From contig JBEVLT010000469.1 of NCBI GenBank assembly GCA_040509055.1, forward strand, positions 1 to 8,108: a stretch of 8,108 nucleotides of DNA, given 5' to 3'. Position 1 is the stretch's first letter. Each line of letters opens with the position of its first letter. A program made the position numbers and the translations under genes. A model generated the notes under the pieces. That model was given only the letters and a program-made list of their open reading frames with translations, searched no databases and was not told the origin of the DNA. Positions 1 to 7,200 of the stretch are shown here, piece after piece. Source of the DNA: JAJKIP01 sp040509055 (GTDB taxonomy: Bacteria; Bacteroidota; Bacteroidia; Chitinophagales; Chitinophagaceae).

Positions 1-3000
1 GGCAAAGGAACTAATGTATCGCCTGCGGCTCTACCATCAGCATCAACATAACGCAATGGATTATTAAGCGCATAATTATACGGGCTATATTTGTAAAATT
101 TCTCTGCCAATGGATCAATTACATGCCACCTTCCGATTTGGTTATCATACATCCTCGCCCCATAATCCAGCCATTCCAGACCACTTCCATCACTGAACTC
201 CCTGCATTGCTCCTCCTTCCCGTTGTATTTAAGTTTATTGGCCGGATCACCAAATGACATCGCTTTTGATGAGATGCCCTGCATGGTCAACCCAAAGGGA
301 TAATAATGCGTCTCTTCCAGTACAGGGGCCCGGGTATGCACCACCTGCAGGTTGTCAAAGAACACATCGGTGGGACTTTCATTGCTGCAGTACACATAAA
401 GATACCCGTTCTTTGTCACCGCAATATCCTGCAGCTCGCTGTAGTGATCCTTCAGCACACTGTTGCCGCCTACCGGGCTAAACCCACCGCTCACAAAGCG
501 GAACTGCTCGTCAAAGAATACATAGTTGATATAAGCCTTGGGCCGGTACTCGTCCAGGTCACTTTCATCCGTCTGGTCATCCAGCATTGACGTGAGACCA
601 CCCGTGGTAGCTGACAGGCCGCCCAGCTGGGTAGCTGTAACGTCACCATGACCCGTTGCTGCTACCACTCCACCCGGTGAGCCCAGCAAACCGCCCAGGA
701 TCTCCGATATGGGAGTGGCAAGGTTGGCGCCACTGCCTCCTGTATTATTCTGGAAATAATAGCTTTTCCCGAAAATATCGACCCTATCACCGCTCATCAC
801 CTTCAACGTGATCCCAAGCCCGGTTTTGTTGGTACTGGCATTCAGCTTATACAGCTTATCGCTATTGGCTGCTTCGAATGTAGGGTCCGAAGGATTGTTG
901 CCGATGCCATTATCGTTGGTATAGGAGGGCAGACCCGTAACAGTACTGGCATCCACGATCTTAGACTTATCCATCATATAATATGTCTCTTCGATGGCTA
1001 CCTTGTCATCCTCCAGGCTGGCCACCGGGTACTTATCTACCTTCTGCTCTTCAGTCAGCACCATCCGCACATTGCCCAGGTGATCCTTGATCATATAATC
1101 ATACTCAAAGCTGGCTGGTATGCTCCCTTCCTCCGGCTTGAACCGGATGCGGCCCTCTTCCTGGCCGATAAACTGCAGCCGGGTCGTATAATCGGTCGTT
1201 GCACCATCATCATCCGTTTTATCCTCATATACCATCCCGTTCACATAATAGGTGATCGTAACCGTGGTAATACTACCATTGGCAACAGAAGGATATTCCT
1301 GCACTCGTTTCATCAGCTTATTGCCTCTTCCGTCATAGATATAAGCGACCTTTCCTTTATTATTCCCGCCTGCGTCCTTGACGGTAACAGACATTGGCTG
1401 GTTCAGGTGATTGTAGGAGATGCCACCTGTATTAGCAGCCAGGTCGGTCCCGGTAGTCCCGTTAATTCGCTTATTAAGATCGGTGAGCAGGTTGCCATTT
1501 TTATCGTACCCGTAATCATCACCACTGGTATTGAGATCTGTAAAATCGCCGAGGTTATGAGCGGTAGTCCCATTATTTTGTTCCGTTACACGGCTCAGCT
1601 TGTTGCTTCCGGTAAAATAACTGTAGACCATATCATCTATCTGCTCGCTGCCACCAACTTTTAGTCCCCATTGCTGCATGCGTTTGATATTACCATTGGC
1701 ATCATAGGCGTCGCCTGGCGTGCTGCCATTTCCCATTTTTATAGAAAAATTTATCTGGTCATCATCCCAAAGGCTATTGTTATCATTCTGTTGCACAAAG
1801 TCTGCCTTCAGCAGCCGGTTGGCCGCGTCATAGCCAAAGTCATACTTACGGCGGATATCGTCCCCGTCGCTTTTCCAAACCATACCTGTTATATTGCCGC
1901 TGAACTGCTGACCTGCAAAGTTTTCTCCGGCCTGGTTGCCCGTCTTGTCATAGCCCAGCTCAAATCCGAAAAGGATACCATTGCTCGTCTGTCCCTGGCT
2001 GGTCAGATAATCCCGGTTCATCCCCAAAGTCCAGCCCCGGATATTGTAATCATATGTTAGCTCCTGCAACGGTGCCCTCGGAGTAATATAATCACCGCTT
2101 GAAAGATCTTTTTTGCTGCCGATCGTTTTTATCTTCAACTGTCCCAGAGCATCATACTCCTGGGTGAAGGTCGTGGCATAGTCAGACATCGTACCACTGT
2201 TGACCAGCGTGCTGCTTTGCTTTTTTTCTGTTTGCACCAGCCGGCCCAGGTCATCATAGGTCAGCCTGGTCACCACTACCGTGGTCTGTGCCGTAGCACC
2301 GCCTGCACTCACTTCCTGGCTCTGCACAGTAACCAGGGGTTCACCTGACCAGTCATATTGAGTAGTTATAATATCTGTGCCCAAAAGCGTAGTAGATTTC
2401 ATTTGGATCACCCGGCCCTTGTCATCATAGATGTTCGCAGTCGACAGTAAAACATTCGAAGCCCTGGTCTGCGTCCAGGTGACCAGGCCCTTTGTCAGCG
2501 AAGAAGCCGTCTGTTGCTGCGCATACTCCGGTGAAGCATTATAAGTGCCATAGAAATGAGAGGACCAGGTACTGGTAAAGCTGCCGGTCCAGCCATCCGG
2601 GATGCCGCTGTAATCGTCATAGTGAGTGATCGTTTGCGATTCATAATTGCTGCTGGTGGTTGGGTAGGAAGCCGAGGCAGCAGCATTGGCCTGGTGTGTG
2701 GCAAAACTAACTCCGGTGCTTTTCCAGATCCCCGTTTCCAACGGCCGGTTCAGGTCATCATATTTGGTTACGATCCATCTCGACGCATCCCGTAGTACTG
2801 CATCCTGCGTCATTACCAGCCGGTCCCGTACATCATATACCATGTATCCAACACCTGCACCCGGTACTTTTTTGAGGATCATCCGATCCCGGTAGTCATA
2901 CTCGTATCGAAAACACTGCTCATCCAGCAGCGTGGAGGTGAACGTCCAGGCGGTGGCTGGCTTTGCCAGCTCCTTCACCCCTTCGGGCTGGATCACGCAA

Positions 3001-3872
3001 CGAAGCCGGTCCAGGTCATCATAAATATAATAAGTACAGAGCCAGGCCCAATGGCCCTTACCTGCGCCATTATCCGCAACAGCGTCCAGCTGCACTTTTT
3101 TAAGCACAACAAGGCCGGTCTTGTTTTTAAATTCCACCACCTGCTTTCCATGCTCATCCACGGTAATACTCTTATACAGCTGCCCGGGCGCATAGCCTCC
3201 AGCCGTAGCATAAGTGCCGAAATCACCAGATACATCGCTGACCGTCCATAATCGCACGCTGTCTTCTTCCTTGTTGAACCAGTATTTTAGCTTTACCGAA
3301 TGCCGGTTGGCCTCGCTGAGCTGCCCGGAGGTACCCACCCAGCTATTGCCCGGGGCAAAAGCTTCAAACGGGCGGCCAATAGTAGAAGACTCAAAATGAG
3401 TTTGGCTGTAATACCAGCTTTCGCCGGGGTATTGCGCTTTTTTAAACGCAGAGTCCTGTTGAAAGGGATTGATCTTAAAGCTGCCGTCGCCGGTAGCAAT
3501 GACCCCACCGGCCTGGACAGAAGCAAACCCGGAATACTGGTGGGGAGACCTGCCAAACCCATCATACACCACCGCATTGACCAGATCCTGGGGACTATTC
3601 CCCGTCACCAGGGAGCCGCCCTTTGCCACGGTCTGCACCACCCGGCCCAGGCCGTCCACATATTGGGTTGCCATGCGTGCATCCTGCACCGGTGTAGCCA
3701 CCGTCAGGTTGTCCGGGTCGGTGACTGGTCTTACCGGCTCCCATACCCGCACATAGTTTACTCCCGGCCCGGTATACGGTAATGGCGCCACACGCTGCGC
3801 CGTGGCCAGCACCGGCAATAAAAAGGATCCAATAAGCAACCGCCGCATAACGGGATGAAACAGCATACTCAT
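1..3872 (-). CDS. DUF6443-type RHS repeat protein with RHS-associated core, C-terminus cut by window edge
   Basis: Large secreted YD-repeat protein of the Bacteroidota DUF6443 type. The frame is open from the ATG at 3870-3872 to the left edge: at least 1290 codons, no internal stop, and motifs in one frame throughout. Residues 1-25 form a Sec signal peptide (hydrophobic LLIGSFLLPVLATA, predicted cut before Gln26). A DUF6443-like region follows at about 39-110, with YVDGLGRVVQTV at 71-82. YD repeats span about 280-860, for example YIYDDLDRL, YDVRDRLVMTQDA, YDDLGRLVQTE and YDKNGNLL. A KDHLGNVRMVL motif lies near 925, then a beta-rich insert with a Gly-rich hydrophobic stretch near 1045-1097. 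The RHS-associated core is at 1231-1281. Family members form beta shells that enclose or display a variable C-terminal domain; here that tip lies beyond the window, so no activity can be assigned. It begins 23 nt after the small upstream gene, probably in the same operon. Met9 (ATG at 3846-3848), followed by Arg-Arg, is a plausible alternative start. Family call is firm; toxin role is inference. Confidence 0.93.
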   Translation of the reverse strand, partial: MSMLFHPVMRRLLIGSFLLPVLATAQRVAPLPYTGPGVNYVRVWEPVRPVTDPDNLTVATPVQDARMATQYVDGLGRVVQTVAKGGSLVTGNSPQDLVNAVVYDGFGRSPHQYSGFASVQAGGVIATGDGSFKINPFQQDSAFKKAQYPGESWYYSQTHFESSTIGRPFEAFAPGNSWVGTSGQLSEANRHSVKLKYWFNKEEDSVRLWTVSDVSGDFGTYATAGGYAPGQLYKSITVDEHGKQVVEFKNKTGLVVLKKVQLDAVADNGAGKGHWAWLCTYYIYDDLDRLRCVIQPEGVKELAKPATAWTFTSTLLDEQCFRYEYDYRDRMILKKVPGAGVGYMVYDVRDRLVMTQDAVLRDASRWIVTKYDDLNRPLETGIWKSTGVSFATHQANAAASASYPTTSSNYESQTITHYDDYSGIPDGWTGSFTSTWSSHFYGTYNASPEYAQQQTASSLTKGLVTWTQTRASNVLLSTANIYDDKGRVIQMKSTTLLGTDIITTQYDWSGEPLVTVQSQEVSAGGATAQTTVVVTRLTYDDLGRLVQTEKKQSSTLVNSGTMSDYATTFTQEYDALGQLKIKTIGSKKDLSSGDYITPRAPLQELTYDYNIRGWTLGMNRDYLTSQGQTSNGILFGFELGYDKTGNQAGENFAGQQFSGNITGMVWKSDGDDIRRKYDFGYDAANRLLKADFVQQNDNNSLWDDDQINFSIKMGNGSTPGDAYDANGNIKRMQQWGLKVGGSEQIDDMVYSYFTGSNKLSRVTEQNNGTTAHNLGDFTDLNTSGDDYGYDKNGNLLTDLNKRINGTTGTDLAANTGGISYNHLNQPMSVTVKDAGGNNKGKVAYIYDGRGNKLMKRVQEYPSVANGSITTVTITYYVNGMVYEDKTDDDGATTDYTTRLQFIGQEEGRIRFKPEEGSIPASFEYDYMIKDHLGNVRMVLTEEQKVDKYPVASLEDDKVAIEETYYMMDKSKIVDASTVTGLPSYTNDNGIGNNPSDPTFEAANSDKLYKLNASTNKTGLGITLKVMSGDRVDIFGKSYYFQNNTGGSGANLATPISEILGGLLGSPGGVVAATGHGDVTATQLGGLSATTGGLTSMLDDQTDESDLDEYRPKAYINYVFFDEQFRFVSGGFSPVGGNSVLKDHYSELQDIAVTKNGYLYVYCSNESPTDVFFDNLQVVHTRAPVLEETHYYPFGLTMQGISSKAMSFGDPANKLKYNGKEEQCREFSDGSGLEWLDYGARMYDNQIGRWHVIDPLAEKFYKYSPYNYALNNPLRYVDADGRAAGDTLVPL
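30..182 (-). other. RHS repeat-associated core domain
   Basis: Residues 1231-1281 of the DUF6443-type protein match the RHS repeat-associated core. They read LEWLDYGARMYDNQIGRW, then VIDPLAEK, then YSPYNYALNNPLRYVDADGR. In this family the core closes the YD shell and marks the boundary with the non-conserved C-terminal tip. The usual DPDG-type ending appears here as DADG (residues 1277-1280), so Pro is replaced by Ala. Only nine further residues are visible before the window edge, so the tip cannot be classified. Confidence 0.93.
1293..3036 (-). repeat. YD (RHS) repeat region of the DUF6443-type protein
   Basis: About a dozen degenerate Tyr-Asp repeats of the form YDxxGRLxxxx are encoded here. 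They occur singly or in small clusters, separated by beta-rich linkers. Clear units are YIYDDLDRLRCVI, YEYDYRDRMILKK, YDVRDRLVMTQ, YDDLNRPLETG, YDDKGRVIQM, YDDLGRLVQTE, YDALGQLKIKT, YDAANRLLKAD, YDKNGNLLTD and YDGRGNKLMKR. The similarity shows at DNA level: ccaggtcatcata occurs at 2246-2258 and 3011-3023, with near copies at 2751-2762 and 2421-2429. Such repeats build the spiralling beta-sheet wall of RHS and Tc-toxin shells. Confidence 0.88.
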
Positions 3873-3895
3873 ATTAGCAGGATTGAAGGATTTGA

Positions 3896-4234
3896 TTAAT
3901 TGGCACTGATCAGGTTTTTCTTTTTTTCCAGGTACAGCTGATAATTCGCCTGGGACAGGATAGTCCTGTACAGGGAATCCCGGCTGTTCTCGATACGCTG
4001 CAGATGATGACGGAGGGAATCGCTGCCGGCATACTGCTGTCTTGCACTCTTCTTCCGGTCATGCAGCTGCATGTTTATCTCATACAGGCTGCTTTTCTGT
4101 GCATCGGACAGCTGCAGGGTATCTTTCATTTTGCGGGCAATATGCTCCGCCAGCACAGCAGCAGGTTGTTGCTGCGCGTCTACACAACAGTACCCCAGTA
4201 CAAGGAAGAGGAGAATAACGGTTCTTTTATACAT
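3896..4234 (-). CDS. small exported helical protein, Spy/LTXXQ-like
   Basis: A 112-residue protein with a signal peptide at 1-20 (Lys-Arg, then the hydrophobic VILLFLVLGYCCV, Ala20 before Gln21), giving a mature form of about 92 residues. The mature part is charged, nearly free of Gly and Pro, and predicted all alpha-helical. It contains DTLQLSDAQKSSLYEIN, which resembles the LxLTxxQ helix of Spy/CpxP-type periplasmic proteins, then a second helical block, RIENSRDSLYRTILSQ. Spy relatives are ATP-independent periplasmic chaperones that form helical dimers. That role is only suggested here by motif, size and location. The gene starts 30 nt after the DUF5977-bearing gene and ends 23 nt before the DUF6443-type gene, so it is probably co-transcribed with both shell proteins and could assist their passage through the periplasm (inference). 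Cys16 and Cys17 are not in a proper lipobox, so it is probably not a lipoprotein. No Shine-Dalgarno sequence is seen. Confidence 0.85.
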   Translation of the reverse strand: MYKRTVILLFLVLGYCCVDAQQQPAAVLAEHIARKMKDTLQLSDAQKSSLYEINMQLHDRKKSARQQYAGSDSLRHHLQRIENSRDSLYRTILSQANYQLYLEKKKNLISAN

Positions 4235-4264
4235 AGCCTGGTATTTAAAAGTTTGGTAGGATAT

Positions 4265-7200
4265 TTATTCGGAGAAGCATTCCGTGTTTGAGAATTCGAA
4301 ATATGTCATCGACCAGCTGCCATCACTGAACTCGTAATGATAGTTGCAGATATACCGGTGACGAATAGGGTCCCAGGAGGAGCCGGAATATATTTTGATC
4401 CCGGTTTCGCAGATAAAATTGACGCACTTCTTGCCTTCATCCTCGCAATCGGGGCAATACATGATGCAGGTACCATTGGCATTGGCATAGGCCTGCCCAT
4501 TGGCATCCACATCTGCCTGGGCCAGCGCATCAGCCTGAGCCTGACTGACCAGGGAACTGTAGATATTCGGCTGTACAGCATACGTCACGGGAGAAGAGAT
4601 ATATCCCGGATCGCAGTTGTCCCGGGTAAAGGACCCGCTCTTTAGTACATTGTAATAAACAGGTACGCAGTCGCCATGTGCATTGGCATAGGTTTGCCCA
4701 TCGGTGTAAAAATTACCAGCCTGTTCGTCTGCATCCAGCTGGCTTATATTGGAACTGTAAATACCTGCCGGGATGGAATAGACAACCCAGGTGCCCGTGT
4801 AGCCCAACCCGCAATTGTTTTTTGTAAACACCATGCTCTTTCCACGGTTCCAGTAGAGCGCCCCGGGGCAATTTTCAGGCTGACCCAGGTAATTATAGCA
4901 GACCTTCCGGAGCACATTGCCATCCTGGTCCCGGACCAGCTTCAGGCGATCAAGTCCGTCGTAATCATAATAGACAACCCGGCCATTTGCATCGCTCTGG
5001 CTGGTGATGCCGATCAGCGGCTCATAGGCATACGAGGTCATTTGCGCCTTTTCCGGGTAGAGCCGGAGCTCATCGATAGTAACAGCGCCCGACAGGCTGA
5101 TGGAAGTTTGCCCTGTGATCTTGTGCTCGTACAAGGTCCAGGCCTGACCACCGACTGTGATGGTAGCCAGCGTATGTGGCCAGCCGGACTGTGTGCCGGT
5201 GATCGACACGGCGCTGCCCTTGCTCCAGTAAGAAACGATGTACACGGTTCCGCTGCTCAACGCGGACCGGGTAATCGTGCCGCTGCTCAATCCATATGTA
5301 TTTTTACCAGTCACAGCGGTAGCGTCCGCAACAGCTGCGCCACTAAAGCTCCACCGTCCTTTGCCATCTGCCTCGAAAGATGTATAAGCGATCGACAATG
5401 TATCCGCATTGGCCACTTCCGCCACCGGCAGCTCATCCAGGTAGTTCCAGATATAGCTGGTCGTCACATCGTCCTCCCGGCCGCGGGAAAGCAGGTTAAT
5501 CTTCCGGTTGTAACCATAATAATGCAGGGTCTGTGTTTTTGAAGCAGGCACGTCCCTGATCACCTGGTTATCCAGGACATACACACCTGATCCTGCCGAT
5601 GCATAATTATTTTCCTTTTCCCGTTTAAGCACACTGTTGATATAATATTCTTCCTTAACGACCGGCAAGATGATGAAGCTGCTGCTCATGGCGGCCAGGG
5701 TGCCGTTGGCTGGATAATCGACAGGATACTTATACACCACCTTTGTGGTGATCCCTTCGGAGCCTGTTGTTTCTGTTCGCCGGAGGGCAACAGGATCTGA
5801 GAGATAAAAATGTTCAGTCACGTTAACCAGGCTATCGCCCAGGGTAGAGAAATTAGTTGTCCGCTGCTTCTTCAGGTTGTAAATACGCGGCTTCATGATA
5901 TGCTTGAAATCATAGCCCTGGTAAATGCTGAACGGGGGACAGCAATAGCGCGGCGACGGATCGTCTTCATAATAAAAATACCCTACATACGGAACAGGCT
6001 TCCTGAGCGTGAACATGAAAGAGACGGCCGAGTCCACGGTATAGGTTTCATACTCGTAAACCTCGCTTTGCTGCAGATGAAACGTATCAGTATCAAACAC
6101 TTCTTTTCGCAGCAGCAGCGGGGACATCTTGCCATAAAGCTCATACTGGGTACCATAATAGTACTTTTCGTAAAGACGTTCAGAACCCGTTCCGCTACCT
6201 GTGTTTTCAATCAGGACTGTCTGGTAATAAAAATTATCGAACCCGTCCGGGTTCAGCGGATCGGAATGAAATACATTTACCATGGCCGGGTCTACCACAG
6301 CAGAATTTTCTGTTACGATAGTCATATCCGCATAGCTGATACCTCCGCTCAGGTTACGATAATAAAAATTCTTTCTGTTATAGATCTTATCTGTTTCATC
6401 CGTATCCCAAACCGACTTTACCCGCAAACCCGGTGCATACAGGGTATTAATGCCCCCCGAACCGGTCTTGTTATATTCATAGCTAAAGTGTGTTTTGCCA
6501 CCTGTAGGGTAGGATATTTGATTCAGCACACCCAGTGTTGCATAATATTCGTTAACAACCCTGGAAGCCACCCCGGCAGGATAATACATCGTGTGCAGGG
6601 ACGGGTTATCGATCAGACTGTTGTTGCCGGTTTCTCCATTGTAATACCCGAAAATATCACGGGCCATCGAATAAGGATCGATTGCATACCCGCCGTTATA
6701 CTGAAAGGAATGTGTTTTTCCGGGCGTTGCAGACGATTTATCTTTTTCAGTAAAGCTTTCCAGGAAGCTGCCATTGTGTGAAAGCAGGATGGTTTTAACC
6801 GTATCTCCTGAAATTTTGGAATATACTTTTACCGCCTTCAGCTGCTTTTCAAAAAGGGCCAGGGTAGTGTCCTGTGCATATTCAAACAGGACTTCCTGGT
6901 CATCTGTAATGATCCTGGAAAGCAGATTGGCTGTATTGACAAACCGCGTCGTTTGAAAAGATGCACCATTAAAACCCACGCCGTACGTACAGGAGCCCAC
7001 CGTGACCGACCCGCTGTTGTTTTGGTATACGTCGTACCTTTCTGAATCCCGGGTCATGTATTCATATATATACGGCAGGTACTCAAACAGGATCTCTTGT
7101 TTTGTCGCCGTTACGATCTTTTTGAGCTTCCAGGCTACCCGAGCATAAAAAGAGGATCGTGCCTGCTTATTATATTTTCCGAGACTATATACGGTGCTCT

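Noticed and set aside
1080..2060. Two plus-strand open frames of 194 and 129 codons in a row
   Set aside because: They are antisense to YD repeats of the DUF6443-type gene. Their Ile/Val-rich translation is a mirror of the repeated Tyr/Asp codons.
1..3872. Possible pseudogene or frameshift in the DUF6443-type gene
   Set aside because: Translating the minus strand from 3872 to the window edge by hand keeps one frame with family motifs from start to core and no stops. The missing end is due only to the window edge.
3921..3927. A7 homopolymer (coding strand) in the small gene as a frameshift switch
   Set aside because: Seven A residues encoding Lys codons near the 3' end are common by chance. 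There is no alternative frame product or slippery-site context.
4180..4234. Lipoprotein signal in the small exported protein
   Set aside because: Cys16 and Cys17 are preceded by Leu-Gly-Tyr, which does not fit a lipobox. A normal signal peptidase I site (Val-Asp-Ala before Gln21) fits better.
4676..5542. 288-codon plus-strand open frame
   Set aside because: It lies wholly antisense to the well-supported 1204-residue gene, and its translation shows no signal peptide, domain or recognisable motif. It is explained by the codon use of the minus-strand gene.
5810..6781. 323-codon plus-strand open frame
   Set aside because: It is antisense to the same minus-strand gene. The translation is low in structure cues and resembles no family; the opposite frame carries clear RHS-type sequence and a signal peptide.
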